This document shows positions 34,948 to 42,078 of a DNA stretch of 46,590 bases, piece by piece (position 1 is the first letter of the stretch; the number at the start of each line of letters is the position of its first letter). Source of the DNA: a virus. A model generated the notes under the pieces. That model searched no databases, was not told the DNA's origin, and worked only from the letters and a program-made list of their open reading frames with translations. Location: positions 1 through 46,590 of the IMG/VR virus record IMGVR_UViG_3300046809_000348, one strand, 5' to 3'. The position numbers were made by a program, and so were the translations under genes.

Positions 34948-35805
34948 ATGAGCGGCCCCATGAGACTCAAGCTGGCGGCGGGCTGCGCGGTCGTGGTCGC
35001 GGGACTTTGCGCCCACGCTCAAGCAGGAACACACACCCTCGATATCTCTCTGTCGGAGGACGCTTATCAGGGCGACGCAAACGCGGCAATCTCGCTTGAT
35101 GGCGCTGCTGCGACGAACGTAATCGTAAAGACTCTCCATTCGAGCGGCGCGTGGCAGCACTATACGGCAACGATCGCCGACGACCTGACGCACGCGCTAA
35201 AGATTACATTCACCAATGACGTGTACGGCGGATCGTCGGCCACAGATCGCAATCTCTATGTCGGCCCGATTCTCTACGATGGCGTAGCAGCTACGGCAGT
35301 CGTCAGTACGTGTGTCGCGGGTAAGCTTGCCTGCACCGGGGATAACGCTGCGGCCACGCTGAAGCCGGTTGCTGGCGGCGGTGGTGGCGTACCTGGCCCC
35401 GCCGGTCCTCCCGGTTCCGCCGGTCCTGCGGGCGCTACGGGCCCGATGGGTCCCGCTGGCCCTGCGGGACCTATGTACATGGTCCCCACAGTCGCGTTAC
35501 ACGCCGGCAGCTACACGATTAAGGCATCTGATGCCCAGACGATCATTCCCTTTACCGGGTCAGGACCCGTGACCGTGCCGGCTGGAGTATTGGTAGGGAA
35601 CCAAGCGGTAGGCATCCGCAACTACAATCCAACCGGCGGCAGCGCTATCCAGGTGATTGTGCCTGGCTCATCTAAGCCTATGGCGTCAATGCCGGGGGCG
35701 ATTGTAGGAAACGCAATCATAACCATACCCCTTCAGCCGGGGGCGATGGTCGTTGTTCAGGCCAACCAAGCGGACGCAAACTACAACGTAGACGTGGGGC
35801 CGTAA
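34948..35805 (+). CDS. Secreted xylan-binding-module and collagen-like protein
   Basis: 285 residues from ATG 34948; ATG 34960 (MRLKLAAGCAVVV) gives the tidier signal peptide, cleaved after AQA before GTHTLD. The first domain (about residues 30-115) has the pattern of calcium-dependent xylan-binding modules of the CBM60/CBM36 type: HSSGAWQHYTATIADDL and LKITFTNDVYGG followed by DRNLYVGPILYDG. A Gly-rich linker leads to about nine Gly-x-y collagen triplets (GPAGPPGSAGPAGATGPMGP), then a beta-rich C-terminal domain. One Cys pair (CVAGKLAC). Collagen-like stalks occur in phage fibres, but here the whole is exported. Plant-polymer binding is inference. Confidence 0.72.
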   Translation: MSGPMRLKLAAGCAVVVAGLCAHAQAGTHTLDISLSEDAYQGDANAAISLDGAAATNVIVKTLHSSGAWQHYTATIADDLTHALKITFTNDVYGGSSATDRNLYVGPILYDGVAATAVVSTCVAGKLACTGDNAAATLKPVAGGGGGVPGPAGPPGSAGPAGATGPMGPAGPAGPMYMVPTVALHAGSYTIKASDAQTIIPFTGSGPVTVPAGVLVGNQAVGIRNYNPTGGSAIQVIVPGSSKPMASMPGAIVGNAIITIPLQPGAMVVVQANQADANYNVDVGP

Positions 35806-35975
35806 TGGCCGGTAAGCGTTTTGACTCTCAGCAACAGGTCGCCATGTTCAGCGCAGCGCTCGATGCGCTGATGGCAAAGACGCTGCCCCCGCCGCCGATC
35901 GGCAATCGTCTTGCGCGGCCGGATTGGTTTAAAAACGAACCGGAGATCAAATCGCGCCTCACGCAGCGGCGTTGA
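35805..35975 (+). CDS. Small hypothetical protein
   Basis: 56 residues, ATG overlapping the previous stop (TAATG). A helical N-terminus (DSQQQVAMFSAALDALMAKT), a PPPP turn and a basic C-terminus. No signal peptide, no family recognised. Coupled to the secreted xylan-binding-type gene. Confidence 0.5.
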   Translation: MAGKRFDSQQQVAMFSAALDALMAKTLPPPPIGNRLARPDWFKNEPEIKSRLTQRR

Positions 35976-35994
35976 ACCTACAAGGAGATTGAAA

Positions 35995-36249
35995 ATGAAA
36001 TCACTCGCAGCACTAGCTTTAGTAATAGCTCTAGCGTCAACCGGAGCGGCGCAGGCGGCAACGATGCTCAGCGATCGACAGATGGACACCGTCACCGCCG
36101 GTGACTTTACGGCGGATGCGACAGCCCAAGCATTCGGCGCCGTCACCGCCACGTCGACGCTAACATCGATTTTTCCTTCGACGCTCAACGGCAACCCGGT
36201 GACGGGCTCGATGTCAACGGCCTCGGCGTCGAGTTATTCGCCTCCCTAA
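35995..36249 (+). CDS. Small secreted peptide with LSDxQMDxVTAG motif
   Basis: 84 residues with AAGGAG (35982-35987) eight bases before ATG. Sec signal peptide MKSLAALALVIALASTGAAQ, cleaved after AQA. The mature start carries LSDRQMDTVTAG, a motif I know from small exported proteins of unknown function in alphaproteobacteria such as Bradyrhizobium relatives. The rest is Ala/Thr/Ser-rich. This is likely host-derived cargo. Upstream in-frame codons are noise, since the ribosome site and signal peptide fix the start. Confidence 0.65.
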   Translation: MKSLAALALVIALASTGAAQAATMLSDRQMDTVTAGDFTADATAQAFGAVTATSTLTSIFPSTLNGNPVTGSMSTASASSYSPP

Positions 36250-36260
36250 GGAGTCGGCAT

Positions 36261-36500
36261 TTGACTAGGGTAACTATGGGCCTGACGGACGCAGATATTG
36301 AAAATGCCAATCATATCTTTGCGTCTACGCCATCATCCATAACAAGAGCGCAAGCCGTATCATTCGCGCTTGCATTGACACGCTTCCTGTTGGATCAACG
36401 CCGCAGTGGAGCAAATCTCCTCCTCGAACGAGATGGGGAAACCGAGAGGGTGGTTATGTCAGAGCTTGAACTTGACGGCACGCTGACGATAGGCGCATAA
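36261..36500 (+). CDS. Small protein, possibly ribbon-helix-helix related
   Basis: 79 residues from TTG 36261, seven bases after AAGGAG (36248-36253); ATG 36276 is an alternative. The sequence SITRAQAVSFALALTRFLLD followed by a strand-rich acidic end (LLLERDGETERVVMSELEL) resembles small phage or plasmid proteins that keep a residual ribbon-helix-helix layout. No direct evidence of DNA binding. Confidence 0.45.
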   Translation: MTRVTMGLTDADIENANHIFASTPSSITRAQAVSFALALTRFLLDQRRSGANLLLERDGETERVVMSELELDGTLTIGA

Positions 36501-36534
36501 AGCTTTAGCGGAATCAGCGCATCGGCCAGAAGAA

Positions 36535-36720
36535 ATGACCCCCGAGGACTTTCAAGCCCGTGCGCAAGCCCTGCTGGATAGCTGGACCAGCACGGGGTCG
36601 GAGATGCGCAACACCATCGATTGGCGCGACGCGGTGGCAGCCGCGTTGGAGCAGGCGTTCGCTGACGGGCAAGAGGACGCGGGCAAGCGGATCGAAGCCG
36701 CTATCGCCGCGATCCCATGA
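36535..36720 (+). CDS. Small helical hypothetical protein
   Basis: 61 residues. FQARAQALLDSWTSTGSEMR, then WRDAVAAALEQAFADGQEDA and a final helix. This helical pattern with an AFADGxEDAGKRIEAAI end is frequent among small phage proteins of unknown role. Ends one base before the ATG of the holin candidate. Confidence 0.5.
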   Translation: MTPEDFQARAQALLDSWTSTGSEMRNTIDWRDAVAAALEQAFADGQEDAGKRIEAAIAAIP

Positions 36721-36721
36721 A

Positions 36722-36964
36722 ATGGCCCAGGTAACGGGCACGCACGTAGCGGTTGGCACAGTCAGCATCGGCGGCACGAGCGCTCTTACGGTCCTCCTGA
36801 CCGGCTGGCATGGGTTCGACGTCGCGCATGCCAGCGCGGCGGCGGCCCTTGTGAGCATGATTATCGGCGGCGCCTATGCGGGGATCGTCTGGTTTGTTGA
36901 GTGGAAATACCCGAGCGTACCGCCTTTGCCGCCATTGCCTGGCCAGCGGATTATCACGCCATGA
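36722..36964 (+). CDS. Holin candidate with two membrane segments
   Basis: 80 residues from ATG 36722; a longer frame upstream is a shadow of the preceding gene. Two hydrophobic stretches (TVSIGGTSALTVLLTGWHGF and ASAAAALVSMIIGGAYAGIV) are separated by a short DVAHAS turn and followed by WFVEWKYPS and a Pro-rich tail. Size and topology fit a class II holin. It sits beside small genes and a lipoprotein gene, and starts an ATGA-coupled run of three genes. No endolysin gene is adjacent, so the assignment rests on topology only. Confidence 0.5.
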   Translation: MAQVTGTHVAVGTVSIGGTSALTVLLTGWHGFDVAHASAAAALVSMIIGGAYAGIVWFVEWKYPSVPPLPPLPGQRIITP

Positions 36965-37149
36965 GCATTTTCCCTGATCTCGACTCGATCGCCAGCAGAC
37001 AGCTCGAGCAAGGCCGCTACGTCGAGAACGGAGCCGAGCCGGTCTGGTGGTGCGAGCACGAGCACGCGACGCCGGCCGATGCTTTTGCGTGTCCGCTGTG
37101 GCGAGTGTTATTTCGGGCACGACACGGGTTTGGTTGGCCCACGCCATGA
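36961..37149 (+). CDS. Small hypothetical protein
   Basis: 62 residues, ATG overlapping the holin candidate stop (ATGA) and stop overlapping the lipoprotein start. Aromatic and His/Cys-containing centre (VWWCEHEHATPADAFACPLW) that could bind a metal. No family recognised. Confidence 0.5.
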   Translation: MSIFPDLDSIASRQLEQGRYVENGAEPVWWCEHEHATPADAFACPLWRVLFRARHGFGWPTP

Positions 37150-37505
37150 AGTTTCCGCAGCGGAGACCCAGGGGGGCCGCAGACGTGCGGGGTTATCGCC
37201 TCCCTGCCTCCGCTCTTGGGATCGTCCTGCTGGCGCTCTGCGGCTGCGCTCAGGTGCAGCAGGCGGTCAATATGGACACGAGCGGGGCCATCATCAGGGC
37301 GAAGGCTTACGGCTCTCCGGCGGCTCTACGGCGGGTCGAGTGCTACGAGCAGATCGGGCCGCTGTTCGTTCCGTCAGCCGGCGCAGTCGATGTCTATGAG
37401 CAGGTGGCGGAATCGCAGGAACTGGCGCAGGGACCGTGCGCACCGATCGTCGCCGGGATCACATTGATGGTGGCGCGAAAGGTGCCTTTTTCACCGATAC
37501 CCTGA
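37146..37505 (+). CDS. Lipoprotein, possible outer spanin-like role
   Basis: 119 residues from ATG 37146. A basic N-terminus leads to a hydrophobic segment with a lipobox (SALGIVLLALCGCAQVQQAV), where the second Cys is the likely lipidation site, so the mature protein would sit in an envelope membrane. Two further Cys follow (VECYEQ, GPCAPI). Lipoproteins beside holins in phages of Gram-negative hosts are often outer-membrane spanin subunits. The gene at 33603 or the holin candidate could be partners, but typical spanin coiled coil is not seen here. Confidence 0.5.
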   Translation: MKFPQRRPRGAADVRGYRLPASALGIVLLALCGCAQVQQAVNMDTSGAIIRAKAYGSPAALRRVECYEQIGPLFVPSAGAVDVYEQVAESQELAQGPCAPIVAGITLMVARKVPFSPIP

Positions 37506-37618
37506 CGCTAATCCCTTCCGCCTGTGCCACGTATGTTTCCCACAATGTCGGCACGATGACCCGTGGCGGTACGTGGGCAGCCACTCATGGCGGCAGAATA
37601 GGCGGCGTAGGTAGCTGG

Positions 37619-37861
37619 TCACGTCGCATCTCCAACGCCGGTCACGCGGAACAGGGCGGCGATGATCGCCTTGGTGACGGGGAGGGTCAGCGCATAGCCG
37701 GGGAAAATCGCGGCCGTCCCCCTGAAGACCTTCTCGACCACCTCGGGCTCCTGCGCCGCCCGCGCGAACTCGGCAAAGGCGAGCGTCAGCGCATGCTCTA
37801 GATTAAACTCTGTCGCATGCTGGCGCGCATATGCGGCGCATCGCTCAATGACTTCGCTCAT
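37619..37861 (-). CDS. Hypothetical protein, last gene of leftward early operon
   Basis: 80 residues from ATG at 37861, which overlaps the RecT-like stop as ATGA; a longer upstream frame is ignored for that reason. Helical, with [20 protein letters not shown] and [16 protein letters not shown]. No family recognised. Position after recT suggests a minor recombination or regulatory role. It converges on the rightward lipoprotein gene across 113 bases in which I see no clear terminator. Confidence 0.5.
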   Translation of the reverse strand: MSEVIERCAAYARQHATEFNLEHALTLAFAEFARAAQEPEVVEKVFRGTAAIFPGYALTLPVTKAIIAALFRVTGVGDAT

Positions 37862-39141
37862 GTCAGCCCCCGCGCCTGCCAGTGCTGGTCGCTCCACGAT
37901 CGCCATTCCTCTGCTTCGGAGTCGTCAAGCGACTGCATCTCCCGCGAATAGAAGCGGTCGAACTTCAAGCGGTCATCGGACGTGATGCACGCCGCCGCCG
38001 CGCGCTTCAACACGGTTAGGAGATCCTCGTCCGGGAGGCTGTGCTCAGCCGCCGCCCGCTGCTGCTCGCGGAGAACAGATTCAGCAGCGGTCGCTTTGGC
38101 GCCGGCGGCCAGCGCCTCCACGAGCGTCTCGTACGTCGCGGCCTTGTGCTCGCCGACAATCTCTTGCGGGGCGCGCTCCCCGGCCCGCGCTCGCGTGGGG
38201 GTAACGCGGGGGGAACGCGCGGGCCGGGGCTCCGGCTCGGGGGCCGGGTTCTGTTCTGGCGGCAGATCCGCTTGGTCGAGCTTTGGGCCATGAAATCGAA
38301 ACCTGGTTTCCCAATGCCCCCCTGTTTCCGGGACCGTGACTTCGTATTCCTGGGTTTCTCCGGCCAGCTCGGGCGTCTCTGCTGCGAAGTGGGCATCAAC
38401 CGCTTTAGCGCGGGCAACCAGCTCATCAAGCTCGCTTTCAAGCAGATCTTTGTTGGTTTGCGTCAGCGATCGCCACCACACGCGGAATCGTCCGTAGCCT
38501 TGATCGGCGGCCCGTTTCGCAGTCGCGAGAAATTCGGGATCTATCGGCGGCGCTGCGCTCGCGGCGAAGCTGTCCAGCTCGGCCTTTGGCGTAATGTCCT
38601 TCGGCGCCGTCGTGGGATAATCCTGCGCTTCCTCAATCGTAATCAGGCCCTTAAGGACATCGGGGAAGGCGTCGCGCAAAGCGAAACTGCGAGCGCGCAT
38701 CATTAGCATGCGCTTCGGATACTGCTGCCACGGCCCTTGCTTGTTCCACAGGCTTGCCTTCTTGGCGTCCGCGACCGAGAACCTGCCGACACACTCGGAA
38801 GCTCCCCGACGTTTGGCGCGACAGATCGCCACCATCTGGTCGCCCTCGCCCTCAACCGTCTCGACCACGTCCTCGCAGCCGTGGAATGCGCGCACGAGAC
38901 CAATCACGGCGTCGCCATACACGCTAGGCTTGCCATTGATGCACGCGATGTTTTGCAAGGATTGCATCGGGGCCAACCCGAGTTCCGCGCCCATCTGGAC
39001 GGCTAGCAGGATATCGGCCGGCTTCCCCTTGTAGGCGGCCGGGATCATGCTCGACTTAGCAATCAGGTTAGCAAAATCCATCGCTTCGGCGAGCGATGTT
39101 GGGCGCAGTATGGTTCCACGTGAAACAATATCTTGAGTCAC
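37858..39141 (-). CDS. recT: RecT-family single-strand annealing protein
   Basis: 427 residues, GTG start (39141-39139) overlapping the exonuclease stop. The N-terminal 160 residues carry the RecT-family pattern: [57 protein letters not shown] and [17 protein letters not shown]. Such proteins anneal complementary strands during phage recombination and pair with an exonuclease, here the YqaJ gene next to it. The C-terminal half is a variable linker rich in Pro and Glu, with a helical end ([20 protein letters not shown]), longer than minimal RecT. Cytoplasmic. Confidence 0.8.
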   Translation of the reverse strand: MTQDIVSRGTILRPTSLAEAMDFANLIAKSSMIPAAYKGKPADILLAVQMGAELGLAPMQSLQNIACINGKPSVYGDAVIGLVRAFHGCEDVVETVEGEGDQMVAICRAKRRGASECVGRFSVADAKKASLWNKQGPWQQYPKRMLMMRARSFALRDAFPDVLKGLITIEEAQDYPTTAPKDITPKAELDSFAASAAPPIDPEFLATAKRAADQGYGRFRVWWRSLTQTNKDLLESELDELVARAKAVDAHFAAETPELAGETQEYEVTVPETGGHWETRFRFHGPKLDQADLPPEQNPAPEPEPRPARSPRVTPTRARAGERAPQEIVGEHKAATYETLVEALAAGAKATAAESVLREQQRAAAEHSLPDEDLLTVLKRAAAACITSDDRLKFDRFYSREMQSLDDSEAEEWRSWSDQHWQARGLT

Positions 39142-39998
39142 TATTCCTCCTCCGCTTTCGATACCGTCAGCCGCCGATAATCGCCCTCGGCGACGCTGTA
39201 TGCTTTCCGATGGATTGTCGGATAGCTGATGCGCCAGCCGGGGAGATACCCGAGCCGCGCTTTCCCCATCTTCTCCTTAACCTCTTCGTCGATCCTTTTT
39301 ATCCGCGCCGCCAAGCCCGCTAGCGTCTCGCGCTCAGCGAGCAGCGCTGGCAGCGCGTTGTCGGCAGACAAATCGATTGACGATCCATCGTCGAAGATTT
39401 CGGCCAGCCCCTCGGCGTTGGCCGGCCAGTGCAAGATGGAGTCTGGCCACGTCTTCCACCATTGAGTGACCGCATCGATTATGCGGCGCTCTGCGGCTTC
39501 GTGGCGCGGAATGTCCCAGGTAAAGACAGGATAGGAGCGCGACCGGATCATGACCGCCAGCACGCCGCGCGTGCGCCCGGTGACGAGCATTTCCGTCAGG
39601 GTCTGCAATGAGTACGCAAGCGGAGGCTTGCCTTGCCACTTATCCCATTCTTCGGGCGAGACCGTCTTGCACTGGATTAGGCCGTCATCGTCCAAAAAGT
39701 AATCGGGAGTCGCGCCCAGCCGAATGTCGGGCAACCGGTGATAGGTCGTCGCCTTGGTGATCTGCCAATCGGGGTTTTCTTCCTGTAGCGCGACGATGAC
39801 GCCCGGCTCCAAAATGCGGCCGGCCCGCATCGCCGGCGAGTCGCCTTGGCTGGCCCCGCGGAGATTGTCGGCGAGCTGTTCGCGGGTCAGGTACGGATGC
39901 GCATCAAACAGCGCCGCAACCCGACTCGCCGTGATGTCTTGCTGACGCCACAGCAGCCAATCGCCTCGGCTCGTGATTTCGCGAACTTCGGCTTCCAT
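39141..39998 (-). CDS. YqaJ-type viral exonuclease
   Basis: 285 residues from ATG 39998; GTG one codon upstream is possible. The YqaJ/lambda-Exo fold is visible in [20 protein letters not shown], the acidic residues in [17 protein letters not shown], and [18 protein letters not shown], where D and Q-x-K complete the PD-(D/E)xK site. These enzymes resect double-stranded ends 5' to 3' and hand single strands to the annealase encoded next. The stop TAG overlaps the recT GTG. A C-terminal coiled coil ([20 protein letters not shown]) is usual in this family. Confidence 0.82.
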   Translation of the reverse strand: MEAEVREITSRGDWLLWRQQDITASRVAALFDAHPYLTREQLADNLRGASQGDSPAMRAGRILEPGVIVALQEENPDWQITKATTYHRLPDIRLGATPDYFLDDDGLIQCKTVSPEEWDKWQGKPPLAYSLQTLTEMLVTGRTRGVLAVMIRSRSYPVFTWDIPRHEAAERRIIDAVTQWWKTWPDSILHWPANAEGLAEIFDDGSSIDLSADNALPALLAERETLAGLAARIKRIDEEVKEKMGKARLGYLPGWRISYPTIHRKAYSVAEGDYRRLTVSKAEEE

Positions 39999-40204
39999 CA
40001 CAGCTTGATCCGCTCGCCGATCGCCTCGTCGGGCAGGTCATCGACTGTCGTAGAGGCAACGCCACCGCCAAAACGCGACTTGTGTAAAACCGTCCAACTT
40101 TCATACGTCTCAGTCACGCCATCGATGAACCGCCTATGCCCGATGCAGCGCTCGCCCTCGAAGGTGATCCTGTAGAACCCGTCAACCCGGTCAGACGCGC
40201 TCAT
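39998..40204 (-). CDS. Small hypothetical protein upstream of exonuclease
   Basis: 68 residues, with AGGAG ahead of ATG 40204. Strand-rich N-terminal half (VDGFYRITFEGERCIGHRRF, then TETYESWTVLHKSR). The stop overlaps the exonuclease start as TGATG. Possibly an exonuclease inhibitor or accessory by position; no family recognised. Confidence 0.5.
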   Translation of the reverse strand: MSASDRVDGFYRITFEGERCIGHRRFIDGVTETYESWTVLHKSRFGGGVASTTVDDLPDEAIGERIKL

Positions 40205-40224
40205 TCCCCGCTCCTAATGCGCCG

Positions 40225-40449
40225 CTAAATTTCCGAGCATGCCAATCGCCATACCCCAGCAGCGGCACCATCTTCCGCTGGTTCCTCCCGCACGTCGTCC
40301 GCAATTCTGGCGCAGCGCTCGATCTCCTCAGCGCGGGCCTCGGCGATAACTTCTGCGAGGGACGGCACAACTTCCTCCCGGAGGTCCTTGGTCATTACTA
40401 ACCATTCGAGCCAGGCTGTCGCTTTTCCCAAGTCCCGAGCGCTCGTCAT
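40225..40449 (-). CDS. Small hypothetical early protein
   Basis: 74 residues, overlapping the preceding gene's stop (ATGA). The helix SLAEVIAEARAEEIERCARI followed by ADDVREEP matches a recurrent phage motif (ERCAxIA) in small early proteins of unknown role; the neighbour at 40446 carries the same motif. Confidence 0.5.
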   Translation of the reverse strand: MTSARDLGKATAWLEWLVMTKDLREEVVPSLAEVIAEARAEEIERCARIADDVREEPAEDGAAAGVWRLACSEI

Positions 40450-40706
40450 TTCCCGATCCTGATTTGCCCGGCTATATTTTTGCAGCAGCCCCGAAGCAGT
40501 TCACGGTCGTAAATACTCTCTGCGTACACCGTCTCTAAATGCCGCTCGGCGATCTTAGCGCAGCGCTCCCTCTCCGCTGAGCGGATCGAGGCTATTGCGT
40601 GAGCGATGCGCTGGGTTTGCGGCTCGCGGCCCATATAGATTTCGCGCCAGATCTCCTCGGCAAGCTCCACATCGGCGTCGGTTGCCACGCGGTCGCCGAT
40701 TTTCAT
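40446..40706 (-). CDS. Small early protein with MKIGDRV leader
   Basis: 86 residues from ATG 40706; the longer frame upstream is a shadow of the next gene. Begins MKIGDRVATDADVELAEEIW. Contains the ERERCAKIAERHLE motif of small phage early proteins and ends CCKNIAGQIRIGK. The first seven residues and the DNA around them are identical to the start of the gene at 41044. Confidence 0.55.
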   Translation of the reverse strand: MKIGDRVATDADVELAEEIWREIYMGREPQTQRIAHAIASIRSAERERCAKIAERHLETVYAESIYDRELLRGCCKNIAGQIRIGK

Positions 40707-41044
40707 TTCCCGTGCTCCTGCAATCGCAGCATCAGGGGCCGCACGTGATCCATCTCCCACACGACCATTTGCCCCACCCACTCGTCTACCTCTTCGTAGA
40801 AGGCGGCGTCGGTTCGCATCATGTGGGTTAGGTGGTTCCAGGGGTCGGGCTCAAGCGGGCAATCACGCCAGCCGGGCGGGCACGGCACCCACTTCCAAAC
40901 AGGAAGCTCAGCCTTAGCCGGCGCCCGGTTTTCCACAAGCCACGGCTCGCGATACTCGGCCGTGACGATCTGGCCTTTGAAGCCCGTCACCGTCCACGCC
41001 ACCGACATGTCATCGATCCACAGCACGCGGTCGCCGATTTTCAT
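40703..41044 (-). CDS. Early protein with KOW/Tudor-like N-terminus
   Basis: 113 residues from ATG 41044, which overlaps the upstream stop (ATGA). MKIGDRVLWIDDMSVAWTVT and GFKGQIVTAEYREPW look like a small five-strand SH3/KOW-type barrel. A Trp/Pro-rich middle (WKWVPCPPGWRDCPLEPDPW) and an acidic helical end (YEEVDEWVGQMVVWEMDHVR) follow. No specific family recognised. Confidence 0.55.
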   Translation of the reverse strand: MKIGDRVLWIDDMSVAWTVTGFKGQIVTAEYREPWLVENRAPAKAELPVWKWVPCPPGWRDCPLEPDPWNHLTHMMRTDAAFYEEVDEWVGQMVVWEMDHVRPLMLRLQEHGK

Positions 41045-41208
41045 TCCCAACCTCCACAGAGCGCGAGCAGCATCACGAGCAACGACACGAGCGAGAGCCA
41101 CATGCCGATCCGTAGTTCGATCAGGTCGCGCTTCATCGGGGTTGATACCGCCTCCGACAGCGCCAGCCGCTCGGGGTGCGTGATGAAACTGTAGGGGTTG
41201 TCGCTCAT
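41041..41208 (-). CDS. Small membrane protein, 55 residues
   Basis: A soluble N-terminal part (NPYSFITHPERLALSEAVST), then RDLIELRIGM and a C-terminal membrane helix (WLSLVSLLVMLLALCGGW). The start is ATG 41208 and the stop overlaps the next gene's ATG. The overlap and clean topology support it as a real gene. Function unknown. Confidence 0.6.
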   Translation of the reverse strand: MSDNPYSFITHPERLALSEAVSTPMKRDLIELRIGMWLSLVSLLVMLLALCGGWE

Positions 41209-41213
41209 CGGGA

Positions 41214-41306
41214 TCACCCAAACGCCTTAAATGCGGCATACGCGACCCAAGGGACTGCGCCCGCAGCGATGTACCAGAAGAGGATCAGAGGCCAGATATC
41301 GCTCAT
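41214..41306 (-). CDS. 30-residue single-helix membrane peptide
   Basis: ATG 41306 overlaps the stop of the upstream gene (ATGA). The product is MSDIWPLILFWYIAAGAVPW plus ten residues and is almost entirely a membrane helix. Its existence rests on the ATGA coupling and its hydrophobic pattern. Function unknown. Confidence 0.45.
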   Translation of the reverse strand: MSDIWPLILFWYIAAGAVPWVAYAAFKAFG

Positions 41307-41494
41307 CGGTCGTCCCATCCTCGTGTTAAGACAAACACCGATATCCAGACAATGATAGCCGTACCGATCGCAATCGAAATAAAGACGGGCACTGAGAAAA
41401 CGCGGGAGAGCACGGGAATGGTTGGTAGCCACAAAAGATTGATCACAATCATAGCAAGGTTGGCTAACGTAATTCGTTGCCATATACTAATCAT
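41303..41494 (-). CDS. Small two-helix membrane protein
   Basis: 63 residues. Two hydrophobic helices (LANLAMIVINLLWLPTIPVL and VPVFISIAIGTAIIVWISVF) with a basic N-terminus and a charged tail. Start and stop overlap neighbouring small membrane genes. Could be a holin-like or exclusion protein; expression from the early leftward promoter argues against a lysis role. Confidence 0.55.
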   Translation of the reverse strand: MISIWQRITLANLAMIVINLLWLPTIPVLSRVFSVPVFISIAIGTAIIVWISVFVLTRGWDDR

Positions 41495-41607
41495 AGCTCA
41501 GTCTCCGTCCTCTTTTCGAGGCGCGATATTCGCCAGTGGAGCATCAAAGCAAACGCCCACAGCATTAGTATTGAGACGGCAGAGGCAAGCTCACTTGGCC
41601 AACTCAT
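41491..41607 (-). CDS. 38-residue membrane peptide
   Basis: One membrane helix (ELASAVSILMLWAFALMLHW) followed by a basic-acidic tail (RISRLEKRTETEL). ATG 41607 overlaps the upstream stop and the TGA overlaps the next ATG. Coupling on both sides supports translation. Confidence 0.5.
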   Translation of the reverse strand: MSWPSELASAVSILMLWAFALMLHWRISRLEKRTETEL

Positions 41608-41801
41608 GCGTCACCTTTCGCGGCGGCGAGCGCAGCCCGCACGATCTCTAGTGTGGCTACCGCGTCCACCTTCGAGGGGTTCTCGCTGTTGAGAAATTCC
41701 AGCAAAAAACGCTGCGTCCGCATGAGCGCGACAAGGACAACATGCCCGCCATCACGGCGCGTATAAATCCACTCGCCGGCCTCGCGTCGCGGCTCGCTCA
41801 T
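41604..41801 (-). CDS. Small hypothetical early protein
   Basis: 65 residues from ATG 41801, which overlaps the previous stop. EWIYTRRDGGHVVLVALMRT forms strands, and a helix (VDAVATLEIVRAALAAAKGD) ends the chain. No family recognised. Confidence 0.5.
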   Translation of the reverse strand: MSEPRREAGEWIYTRRDGGHVVLVALMRTQRFLLEFLNSENPSKVDAVATLEIVRAALAAAKGDA

Positions 41802-41998
41802 GGCTCGCGCCTCCAATAGCCGATCGTCCTACCCTTTGAATCAATTAATTTAACCGCGCGTTCACTCAGATTTGTCCCCCAGATTGGGCTATGGACCGCC
41901 CGACTTGCCTCTGGGGTCAAAAAGAGCGCAGCTGCGATTCCCCAATTAATCTTTTCGGTCGGGAATCTACTGGCCTGGTCGGCGCGCTTGACGATCAT
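41798..41998 (-). CDS. First gene of leftward early operon
   Basis: 66 residues, with CCGGAG about seven bases before ATG 41998. Sequence IVKRADQASRFPTEKINWGI ... AALFLTPEASRAVHSPIWG. No family recognised. Being directly behind the leftward promoter, it is the earliest product of this operon. Confidence 0.5.
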   Translation of the reverse strand: MIVKRADQASRFPTEKINWGIAAALFLTPEASRAVHSPIWGTNLSERAVKLIDSKGRTIGYWRREP

Positions 41999-42022
41999 GG
42001 GTGTCTCCGGTTGTGTTGGCGT

Positions 42023-42050
42023 AGGATACGGGCAACAAAACGGTTGTCAA
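42023..42050 (-). promoter_or_regulatory. Leftward early promoter
   Basis: On the minus strand a perfect TTGACA (42050-42045) is followed after 16 bases by TATCCT (42028-42023). It points at the small-gene and recombination operon starting at 41998. The -35 box lies inside the palindrome at 42041-42053, so a repressor bound there would block it. Confidence 0.65.
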
Positions 42051-42053
42051 CCG
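42041..42053. promoter_or_regulatory. Operator-like palindrome
   Basis: CGGTTG-T-CAACCG is a perfect inverted repeat of six bases with a one-base centre, covering the -35 boxes of both divergent promoters. A further half-site CCGGTTGT occurs at 42007-42014. The XRE-type repressor encoded 26 bases away is the natural candidate to bind. Binding is inferred. Confidence 0.6.
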
Positions 42054-42072
42054 GAAAAGTTACCGCTACATA
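42044..42072 (+). promoter_or_regulatory. Rightward promoter, possibly leaderless
   Basis: TTGTCA (42044-42049), 17 bases, then TACATA (42067-42072), a weak -10. The predicted start of transcription falls at or next to the ATG at 42079, and no Shine-Dalgarno precedes that ATG, so the repressor message may be leaderless. The inverted repeat CCGCT/AGCGG (42063-42067, 42074-42078) overlaps the -10 and may be a second operator. Confidence 0.45.
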
Positions 42073-42078
42073 CAGCGG

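Noticed and set aside
37506-37618. Bidirectional terminator between converging operons
   Set aside because: CCACGT (37527-37532) and ACGTGG (37571-37576) are far apart with no T-run; not a convincing terminator.
38041-38706. Plus-strand ORF (221 residues) opposite recT
   Set aside because: The minus strand encodes a clear RecT pattern over the same bases; the plus reading is antisense.
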